From Pseudomonas paracarnis (GTDB lineage: Bacteria > Pseudomonadota > Gammaproteobacteria > Pseudomonadales > Pseudomonadaceae), in assembly GCF_904063055.1 (NCBI RefSeq), contig NZ_CAJFCN010000002.1:372001-436000 (forward strand): a DNA stretch of 64,000 bases. Direction: 5' to 3'. Of this stretch, positions 57,504-64,000 are shown one piece after another. Below the pieces are notes generated by a model, which saw only the letters and a program-made list of their open reading frames with translations, made no database searches and was not told where the DNA came from. Within the stretch, counting starts at the first letter, position 1; each line of letters begins with the position of its first letter. Position numbers and translations under genes: made by a program.

Positions 57504-58928
57504 ATGACTCTTTACGTCAACCTCGCCGAATTGCTCGGCACCCGCATTGAACAGGGCTTCTATCGTCCGGGCGATCGACTGCCCTCGGTGCGGGCCTTGA
57601 GTGTGGAACATGGGGTGAGCCTGAGCACCGTGCAGCAGGCGTATCGGTTGCTCGAAGACAACGGCCTGGCGATGCCCAAGCCCAAGTCGGGCTATTTTGT
57701 TCCGGTGGGCCGTGAACTGCCGGCACTGCCCGAGATTGGCCGCCCGGCCCAACGGCCAGTGGAAATCTCCCAGTGGGACCTGGTGCTGGAACTGATTCGT
57801 GCGGTGCCGCGCAAAGACGTCATACAGATGGGTCGGGGCATGCCGGATGTATTGTCGCCCACCTTGAAGCCGCTGCTGCGTAGCCTCGCCCGTGTCAGCC
57901 GGCGCCAAGACCTGCCGGGGCTGTATTACGACAATATCCTCGGCTGTATGGAACTGCGTGAGCAAATCGCCCGGCTTTCATTGGACTCCGGTTGCCAACT
58001 GAGCGCCGAAGACATCGTGATCACCACCGGTTGCCACGAAGCCCTCTCCGCCAGCATTCACGCCATTTGTGAGCCCGGCGATATCGTCGCGGTGGATTCG
58101 CCCAGCTTCCACGGTGCCATGCAGACCCTCAAGGGCCTGGGCATGAAAGCCCTGGAAATCCCCACCGACCCGCTCACCGGCATCAGCCTGGAGGCCCTGG
58201 AGCTGGCGCTGGAGCAGTGGCCGATCAAAGTCATCCAGCTCACCCCAAACTGCAACAACCCCTTGGGCTACATCATGCCGGAAGCGCGCAAACGCGCCTT
58301 GCTGACCCTGGCCCAGCGCTTTGACGTGGCGATTATCGAAGACGATGTGTATGGCGAGCTGGCCTACAGCTACCCACGCCCGCGCACCATCAAATCCTTC
58401 GATGAAGACGGGCGTGTGCTGCTGTGCAGCTCGTTCTCCAAAACCCTGGCGCCCGGTCTGCGCATTGGCTGGGTCGCACCGGGACGCTATCTGGAACGGG
58501 TGCTGCACATGAAATACATCAGCACCGGTTCTACGGCTACACAGCCGCAGATTGCCATTGCCGAATTCCTCAAAGGCGGGCATTTCGAGCCGCATTTACG
58601 CAGGATGCGCACCCAATACCAACGTAATCGCGACTTGATGCTGGATTGGGTCAGCCGCTATTTCCCCGCTGGCACGCGCGCCAGCCGGCCCCAGGGCAGC
58701 TTTATGTTATGGATCGAGCTGCCGGAGGGCTTCGACACCTTGAAGCTCAACCGCGTGCTGGTGGAACAAGGCGTACAGGTGGCAGTAGGCAGTATCTTCT
58801 CCGCTTCCGGCAAGTACCGTAACTGCTTGCGCATGAACTACGCTGCCAAGCCAACGGCGCAGATTGAAGAGGCCGTGCGCAAGGTAGGTGCTGCCGCTGG
58901 CAAGATGCTGGAAGAGACGGCGGACTGA
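57504..58928 (+). CDS. MocR family regulator (GntR-type HTH fused to aminotransferase domain)
   Basis: A 474-residue protein. Residues 1-70 form a GntR winged helix (GFYRPGDRLPSVRALSVEHGVSLS split over helices 2 and 3). From about residue 110 a fold-type I aminotransferase domain follows, with PNCNNPLGYIM, EDDVYGEL and the cofactor lysine in SSFSKTLAPGLRIGW. MocR proteins are transcription factors that sense pyridoxal phosphate adducts of amino acids or amines. GGGAG lies eight bases before the ATG. The neighbouring polyamine genes are possible targets, but this is inference. Confidence 0.92.
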   Translation: MTLYVNLAELLGTRIEQGFYRPGDRLPSVRALSVEHGVSLSTVQQAYRLLEDNGLAMPKPKSGYFVPVGRELPALPEIGRPAQRPVEISQWDLVLELIRAVPRKDVIQMGRGMPDVLSPTLKPLLRSLARVSRRQDLPGLYYDNILGCMELREQIARLSLDSGCQLSAEDIVITTGCHEALSASIHAICEPGDIVAVDSPSFHGAMQTLKGLGMKALEIPTDPLTGISLEALELALEQWPIKVIQLTPNCNNPLGYIMPEARKRALLTLAQRFDVAIIEDDVYGELAYSYPRPRTIKSFDEDGRVLLCSSFSKTLAPGLRIGWVAPGRYLERVLHMKYISTGSTATQPQIAIAEFLKGGHFEPHLRRMRTQYQRNRDLMLDWVSRYFPAGTRASRPQGSFMLWIELPEGFDTLKLNRVLVEQGVQVAVGSIFSASGKYRNCLRMNYAAKPTAQIEEAVRKVGAAAGKMLEETAD

Positions 58929-58989
58929 CCTTTCCCGAGCAATTGCCGTCATATGCCACAACCGCCCTGACCTGGAAGCAGTTTCCTTG

Positions 58990-60558
58990 ATGATTCGACG
59001 GCTTTTACCGTTTTGCCTGCTGGCCGCCCTGGCCCTGGGCGGCTGCGCCACGGTCGACACCCCGCGCATCCCCAGCGATGCCCTGCCGGCGAAGGACTCC
59101 TCGTTCGGTCGCTCGATCCAGGCCCAGGCCGCCCCCTACCAAGGGCGCTCGGGCTTTCGTTTGCTGCCCAACAGCAGTGAAGCCTTCATGGCCCGCGCCG
59201 AGTTGATCCGCAACGCCCAGACCAGCCTCGACTTGCAGTACTACATCGTGCACGACGGCATCAGCACACGCATGCTTGTGGACGAACTGCTCAAGGCCGC
59301 CGACCGCGGGGTGCGCGTACGCATTCTACTGGACGACACCACCAGCGATGGCCTCGACCAGATCATCGCCACCCTCGCCGCCCATCCCAAGGTGCAGATA
59401 CGCCTGTTCAACCCGCTGCACCTGGGGCGCAGCACCGGCGTTACACGCGCCATGGGCCGTGTATTCAACCTGTCGCTGCAACACCGGCGCATGCATAACA
59501 AGCTGTGGCTGGCCGATAACAGCGTGGCCATCGTTGGCGGGCGCAACCTGGGCGACGAGTATTTCGACGCCGAACCCAACCTGAATTTCACCGACATCGA
59601 CATGCTCAGCGTCGGGCCGGTAGCCGAGCAATTGGGTCACAGCTTCGACCAGTACTGGAACAGCGCCCTGAGCAAGCCTATCGATGACTTCGTCTCGAAC
59701 AAACCGTCCAAGGTCGACCTCGCCGTCGCCCGCGGGCGCCTTGAAGCCTCCCTGGCTCAGTCCCGTCAGCAGAACCATGCGCTGTATAACCGCCTGCGCA
59801 CGTACCAGACCCAGCCCCGCATGGACATCTGGCGCCGCGAGTTGATCTGGGCCTGGAACCAGGCGCTGTGGGACGCACCGAGCAAGGTACTGGCCAAGGC
59901 CGACCCCGACCCGCGACTGTTGCTGACCACCCAGCTGGCGCCAGAGCTGGCGGGGGTCAGCCATGAGCTGATCATGATTTCGGCTTACTTCGTACCGGGC
60001 CAACCTGGGCTGGTCTACCTCACAGGGCGTGCCGATGCGGGTGTTTCGGTGCGCCTGCTGACCAACGCCCTCGAAGCCACCGACGTACCGGCCGTGCACG
60101 GCGGTTATGCGCCGTATCGCAAGGCACTGCTGGAGCACGGGGTGAAGCTCTATGAGCTGCGCCGGCAGCCGGGCGACCCCAGCGCAAGCAGCGGCCCGCA
60201 CCTGTTTCGGCATGGCAGCTGGCGCGGCTCGGACTCCAGCCTGCACAGCAAGGCGATGATTTTCGATCGAGAAAAGTCGTTTATCGGCTCATTCAATTTC
60301 GACCCGCGCTCAGTGCTGTGGAACACCGAAGTCGGCGTACTGGTGGACAGCCCCGAACTGGCCGAACACGTGCGCAACCTGGCGCTGGAAGGTATGGCGC
60401 CAGCGTTGAGCTATGAGGCCAAACTGCAGGACGGCCAAGTGGTGTGGGTGACAGAAGACAACGGCCAGATGCACACTCTGACGCGCGAACCGGGCAGTTG
60501 GTGGCGGCGGTTCAACGCCTGGTTCGCCACCAGTGTTGGCCTGGAACGCATGCTCTAA
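58990..60558 (+). CDS. Phospholipase D-family lipoprotein (cardiolipin synthase-like)
   Basis: A 522-residue protein with a lipobox LGGC (C19), so it is probably anchored to a membrane and faces the periplasm. Two HKD motifs are complete: H169/K171/D176 (MHNKLWLAD, then VGGRNLGDEYFD) and H419/K421/D426 (LHSKAMIFD, then GSFNFDPRS). The overall plan resembles ClsC/YmdC-type proteins. It could make or remodel phospholipids, or act as a periplasmic phosphodiesterase. It starts 61 bases after the MocR gene. A start further upstream is open but lacks the lipoprotein signal. Confidence 0.9.
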   Translation: MIRRLLPFCLLAALALGGCATVDTPRIPSDALPAKDSSFGRSIQAQAAPYQGRSGFRLLPNSSEAFMARAELIRNAQTSLDLQYYIVHDGISTRMLVDELLKAADRGVRVRILLDDTTSDGLDQIIATLAAHPKVQIRLFNPLHLGRSTGVTRAMGRVFNLSLQHRRMHNKLWLADNSVAIVGGRNLGDEYFDAEPNLNFTDIDMLSVGPVAEQLGHSFDQYWNSALSKPIDDFVSNKPSKVDLAVARGRLEASLAQSRQQNHALYNRLRTYQTQPRMDIWRRELIWAWNQALWDAPSKVLAKADPDPRLLLTTQLAPELAGVSHELIMISAYFVPGQPGLVYLTGRADAGVSVRLLTNALEATDVPAVHGGYAPYRKALLEHGVKLYELRRQPGDPSASSGPHLFRHGSWRGSDSSLHSKAMIFDREKSFIGSFNFDPRSVLWNTEVGVLVDSPELAEHVRNLALEGMAPALSYEAKLQDGQVVWVTEDNGQMHTLTREPGSWWRRFNAWFATSVGLERML

Positions 60559-60575
60559 AACCCCTGCGGATCACC

Positions 60576-60666
60576 TGTGGGAGCCGGGCTTGCCCGCGAT
60601 AGCGGTGTGCCAGACAACAAATCAGCTGGCTGACAAACCGTCATCGCAGGCAAGCCAGCTCCCACA
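60576..60666. repeat. REP doublet (REPIN), mixed arms
   Basis: The left arm reads TGTGGGAGCCGGGCTTGCCCG and the right arm complements the GCTGGC type (GCAAGCCAGCTCCCACA). The arms therefore differ from each other. It lies between the convergent phospholipase D and MFS genes. Confidence 0.88.
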
Positions 60667-60683
60667 TTGGCCGCGTTTAAAGG

Positions 60684-61826
60684 TCAGGCCGGCTGCGTAG
60701 CGCCGAAAGCCCCCTGGCGCAGCAACAGCACCACCAAACCCAGCGCCCCGGCGGCCATCAGCAGCGGCAGCGCATGCCCGCTGATCCACTGGCTGCCCGC
60801 TCCTGCCACCAGCGGCCCGATCAGGCAGCCAATGCCCCACAGCTGCGCCACGTGAGCGTTGGCACGCACCAACGCATCGTCGCGGTAGCGCTCGCCAATC
60901 AAAATCAGCGACAAGGTGAACAACCCGCCGGCACTGGCGCCGAACAGCACCCACACCGGCCAGATCAGCAAGGTGTGCATCAATAACGGCACCGCCAGGC
61001 TCGACGCCAGCAACAGCAGTGCACAGGCCAGAAACAGAGTGCGTCGCGGCAGATAGTCGGCCAGCGCGCCAATGGGCAATTGCAGCAACGCATCGCCCAC
61101 CACCACCGTGCTGACCATCGCCAAGGCGATCTCAGCGGTAAAACCCTGTTGCAGGCAGTACACCGGCAACAACGTCAGAATCATCGCTTCGAAGGCAGCA
61201 AACAACGCCACGGCCCAGGCAATCGCCGGCAGGCCTAGGCAAAAGCGCCACAGGTCGCCAAAGGTCACGCTGAACGAATCCGCTGTCGGCGCCCCGGTAC
61301 GTCCTAGCAACAGTAACGGCGCCACCACTAAAAGGCCCGCGCCGACCCAGAAGCCGTAGTCATGGTCGGTGCCAATCAGGCCCAACAGCAACGGCCCCGA
61401 CAGTTGGCTCAAGGCATAACTGCAGCCGTAGAGCGCCACCAGGCGGCCACGCCACTGCTCGACCACCAATTGGTTGATCCAGCTTTCACCCAGGATAAAT
61501 ACGATGGTCAGGATCACCCCGATCATCAGCCTGAGCACCAGCCACACCGGGTAGCTGGGCAGGATCGCCAGCAAGCCGATGGACACCGCACCGGCCCACA
61601 GGCACAGGCGCATCAGGTTGGCAGTGCCGAGCCAGGACGCCATGCGGCTGGAGATCTTGGCGCCCAGCAGTACGCCGAATGCCGGCATCGCCGCCATCAC
61701 GCCAATGGCGAAACTGCCATAACCCCAACCTTCAAGACGCAGGGATACCAACGGCATGCTGACACCCAGGGCCAGGCCAACGCTGAGTACCGAGGCCAGC
61801 ACGGCGAAATATGTCGCCCAACGCAT
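60684..61826 (-). CDS. MFS transporter (YcaD-like)
   Basis: A 380-residue transporter with twelve predicted membrane segments. It starts MRWATYFAVLASVLSVGLALG and has the motif-A-like GAKISSRMASWLG near residues 52-64 and a second GALADYLPRR after the middle. The substrate is unknown; the polyamine neighbourhood hints at an amine or amino acid. AGGAGCG precedes this ATG. The open frame runs further upstream through the REP but is not used. The REP complex at 61866 separates it from the aldehyde dehydrogenase gene. Confidence 0.9.
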   Translation of the reverse strand: MRWATYFAVLASVLSVGLALGVSMPLVSLRLEGWGYGSFAIGVMAAMPAFGVLLGAKISSRMASWLGTANLMRLCLWAGAVSIGLLAILPSYPVWLVLRLMIGVILTIVFILGESWINQLVVEQWRGRLVALYGCSYALSQLSGPLLLGLIGTDHDYGFWVGAGLLVVAPLLLLGRTGAPTADSFSVTFGDLWRFCLGLPAIAWAVALFAAFEAMILTLLPVYCLQQGFTAEIALAMVSTVVVGDALLQLPIGALADYLPRRTLFLACALLLLASSLAVPLLMHTLLIWPVWVLFGASAGGLFTLSLILIGERYRDDALVRANAHVAQLWGIGCLIGPLVAGAGSQWISGHALPLLMAAGALGLVVLLLRQGAFGATQPA

Positions 61827-61865
61827 TGCCACGCTCCTGTGGATAATTCTGCTTCGCAAAACGAA

Positions 61866-61986
61866 CTGTAGGAGCGAGCCTGTGTGGGAGCTGGCTTGCC
61901 TGCGATACAGACGCCTCGGTGTGTCAGCCACACCTCAGTGATGCTATCGCAGGCAAGCCAGTTCCCACACAGGCTCGCTCCTACAG
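61866..61986. repeat. Nested REP: a GCTGGC-type REPIN inside a CTGTAGGAGCGAGC-type REP
   Basis: The outer arms CTGTAGGAGCGAGC and GCTCGCTCCTACAG are the two halves of the singlet palindrome seen at 6647. In place of its two-base loop sits a complete TGTGGGAGCTGGC-type doublet. Arms of about 42 bases pair with a single mismatch, which gives the longest hairpin in the window. Confidence 0.9.
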
Positions 61987-62003
61987 GGGATCAGCAGTGT
62001 TGC

Positions 62004-63497
62004 TTAGAGCTTGATCCAGGTCGCCTTCAGCTCGGTGTACTTGTCGAATGCATGCAGCGACTTGTCGCGGCCATTACCCGACTGCTTGAAACCACCGAAC
62101 GGAGCGGTCATGTCGCCGCCGTCGTACTGGTTAACCCACACGCTGCCGGCGCGCAGAGCCTTGGCCGTCAGGTGTGCCTTGGAGATATCCGCCGTCCACA
62201 CCGCCGCAGCCAGGCCGTATTGGGTGTCGTTGGCGATGGCGATGGCTTCTTCGGCGCTGTCGAAAGTGATCACCGACAGGACCGGGCCAAAGATCTCTTC
62301 CTGGGCGATCTTCATGGCATTGGTCACGCCGTCGAAAATCGTCGGCTCGACGTAGGTGCCGCCGGACTCTTCCAGGGTGCGCTTGCCACCCGCGACCAGC
62401 TTGGCGCCGTCGGCGTGGCCGGCTTCAATGTACGAAAGCACGGTGTTCATCTGTTGCGTATCCACCAATGCACCCACAGTGGTGGCTGGGTCCAGTGGAT
62501 TGCCGGGTTTCCAGCCCTTGAGGGCCTCGATCACCAGCGGCAGGAAGGTGTCTTTGATCGAACGCTCGACCAGCAGGCGCGAGCCGGCAGTGCAGACTTC
62601 GCCCTGGTTGAAGGCAATGGCGCTGGCGGCGGATTCGGCCGCCGCTTGCAGGTTCGGCGCGTCGGCAAACACGATGTTCGGGCTCTTGCCACCGGCTTCC
62701 AGCCATACACGCTTCATGTTCGACTCGCCGGAGCGGATCAACAGTTGCTTGGCGATCTTGGTGGAGCCCGTGAACACCAGGGTATCGACGTCCATGTGCA
62801 CCGCCAGGGCGTTACCCACGGTGTGGCCATAGCCAGGCAGCACGTTGAACACGCCTTTTGGAATACCAGCCTCAACGGCCAACGCGGCGATGCGGATGGC
62901 GGTGAGCGGGGATTTTTCGGACGGCTTCAGGATGACAGAGTTGCCGGTGGACAGCGCCGGGCCGAGTTTCCAGCACGCCATCATCAACGGGAAGTTCCAC
63001 GGCACGATGGCGCCAACAACACCGACGGGCTCGCGGGTCACCAGGCCCAGTTGATCGTGGGGCGTGGCGGCGACTTCGTCGTAGATCTTGTCGATCGCCT
63101 CGCCGCTCCAGCTCAGGGCTTGCGCCGCGCCGGGGACGTCGATGTTCAGGGAATCGCTGATGGGCTTGCCCATATCCAGGGTTTCAAGCAGCGCCAGCTC
63201 TTCGGCGTTAGCCTTGAGCAGCGCGGCGAAACGGATCATGACGGACTTGCGCTTGGCCGGTGCCAGGCGCGACCACACGCCGGAATTGAAAGTGGCACGC
63301 GCATTTTCCACGGCGCGCTGGGCATCGCTGGCATCACAGCTGGCGACAGTGGCCAGCAAGCGCCCATCCACCGGGCTGATGCATTCGAAGGTGTCACCGG
63401 AAACGGCGGCGGTGTATTCGCCATTGATATAGGCGCGGCCTTCGATTTTCAGAGCCTTGGCGCGTTGTTCCCAGTCGGCACGGGTCAGGGTGGTCAT
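62004..63497 (-). CDS. pauC: Aldehyde dehydrogenase (PauC/PuuC type)
   Basis: A 497-residue NAD(P)-dependent aldehyde dehydrogenase. Catalytic residues are C302 in GEVCTAGSR, E267 in LEAGGKSP and N168 in PWNFP. It resembles gamma-glutamyl-gamma-aminobutyraldehyde dehydrogenases, which oxidise the aldehyde made by PauB/PuuB. P. aeruginosa has pauC (kauB) at the same relative place, so the symbol rests on synteny. It is divergent from the cupin gene. AGGAGGAC lies nine bases before the start. Confidence 0.9.
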   Translation of the reverse strand: MTTLTRADWEQRAKALKIEGRAYINGEYTAAVSGDTFECISPVDGRLLATVASCDASDAQRAVENARATFNSGVWSRLAPAKRKSVMIRFAALLKANAEELALLETLDMGKPISDSLNIDVPGAAQALSWSGEAIDKIYDEVAATPHDQLGLVTREPVGVVGAIVPWNFPLMMACWKLGPALSTGNSVILKPSEKSPLTAIRIAALAVEAGIPKGVFNVLPGYGHTVGNALAVHMDVDTLVFTGSTKIAKQLLIRSGESNMKRVWLEAGGKSPNIVFADAPNLQAAAESAASAIAFNQGEVCTAGSRLLVERSIKDTFLPLVIEALKGWKPGNPLDPATTVGALVDTQQMNTVLSYIEAGHADGAKLVAGGKRTLEESGGTYVEPTIFDGVTNAMKIAQEEIFGPVLSVITFDSAEEAIAIANDTQYGLAAAVWTADISKAHLTAKALRAGSVWVNQYDGGDMTAPFGGFKQSGNGRDKSLHAFDKYTELKATWIKL

Positions 63498-63727
63498 GCG
63501 AGTGTCCTCCTCTTATTGAATACAAGGGCCTGGGAGGTTTATCCCGGCGCCATCACGAATGCTTGCCCGACCAGCCTGCTGTTCGGCTCAAGGCAGCTGC
63601 CACCCTAAACCAGCGGCTGGGGATGTTTCAATATATTTGACATAACGGCGGCAAACGCCCTTGCGATGTTCATTTTAATAAACATAGACTTTGGACTCTC
63701 CAACCGCAGGCCAGACGGGAAATGCAC

Positions 63728-64000
63728 ATGAGCATCCAGGACATCGTCGATTTCAGCCAAGCCAACACCGCCCCCGAACGCTACCGCCCTGCCGCCGAGA
63801 AAATCCTCAAGGGCGATCCCGAGCAGACACTCTACAACCACTACAACAGCCCATGCGGCCAGATGAACGCCGGCGTCTGGGAAGGTGAAGTGGGCCAGTG
63901 GAAGGTCAACTACACCGAGCATGAGTACTGCGAGATCGTGCAAGGCGTGTCGGTGTTGCGTGATGCCGAGGGGAATGCCAAGACCCTGCGGGCAGGCGAT
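63728..64000 (+). CDS. Cupin domain protein, N-terminal part (3' end outside window)
   Basis: The first 91 codons of a gene that runs past the window. The region YNHYNSPCGQMNAGVWEGEVGQWKV in pattern, then YTEHEYCEIVQG near residues 63-74, fits a small cupin of the DUF861 type (EutQ-like/ureidoglycolate fold). An ATG six bases earlier is in frame, but GACGGG is eight bases from this one. It is divergent from the aldehyde dehydrogenase gene across 230 bases. Its function is unknown; a link to amine catabolism is only positional. Confidence 0.82.
   Translation, partial: MSIQDIVDFSQANTAPERYRPAAEKILKGDPEQTLYNHYNSPCGQMNAGVWEGEVGQWKVNYTEHEYCEIVQGVSVLRDAEGNAKTLRAGD

Noticed and set aside
61884..63608. 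574-codon plus-strand frame opposite the aldehyde dehydrogenase
   Set aside because: It begins inside a REP and covers a gene with all catalytic residues on the other strand.

Overview
The window is a chromosomal, GC-rich segment of a Pseudomonas, most likely the P. fluorescens lineage. The support is the gene order, which from memory closely follows the P. aeruginosa chromosome from ppx/ppk/hemB through algP-rsd-dsbB-hemYXDC-algR-argH, cyaA, lysA-dapF-xerC, glnK-amtB, comM, rep, xpt, pauR-dad to pauC. Further support is the dense set of GTGGGAGC-type REP palindromes typical of that lineage. No mobile element, phage, CRISPR array, tRNA or rRNA gene was seen. Almost all of it is core genome, and no obvious new multi-gene system is present.

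Region by region. 1-16.5 kb: the end of ppx facing ppk-hemB; DedA and a fatty-acid hydroxylase overlapping tail to tail; elbB; an FTR1/cytochrome c iron permease with a YaiI-family gene; a LysE exporter; an MscS channel coupled to an ABC-F ATPase; a TIGR02444 gene; the repeat-rich algP; an FKBP isomerase; rsd/algQ; dsbB. 16.5-22 kb: hemC-hemD-hemX-hemY downstream of algR. The sensor kinase algZ/fimS, which precedes algR in P. aeruginosa, is not intact here; only a short open frame that may be its tail remains. 22-33.9 kb: argH, a glutathione transferase, two small genes, cyaA, rnk, DUF1289-cyaY, then lptM-lysA-dapF-DUF484-xerC-HAD.

33.9-50.6 kb: sutA, yjbQ, the nitrogen pair glnK-amtB, ubiK, comM, a chemoreceptor, a LysR regulator, a MATE pump, a GGDEF/EAL phosphodiesterase (proE type), rep, xpt and an acetyl-CoA hydrolase/transferase. 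50.6-64 kb: cytochrome c5, then an amino-acid and polyamine catabolism district: a pauR-type regulator, alanine racemase, RidA, D-amino-acid dehydrogenase and a divergent Lrp regulator, followed by a pauB-type amine oxidase, a MocR regulator, a phospholipase-D lipoprotein, an MFS transporter, a pauC-type aldehyde dehydrogenase and the start of a cupin gene.

The most informative non-genic signals are about a dozen REP elements in at least two sequence families, mostly between convergent genes. One is a REPIN sitting exactly in the loop of a second REP family, and two REP hairpins supply the stop codon of the neighbouring gene. Also notable are an exact 144-bp tandem duplication inside algP and the apparent loss of algZ.
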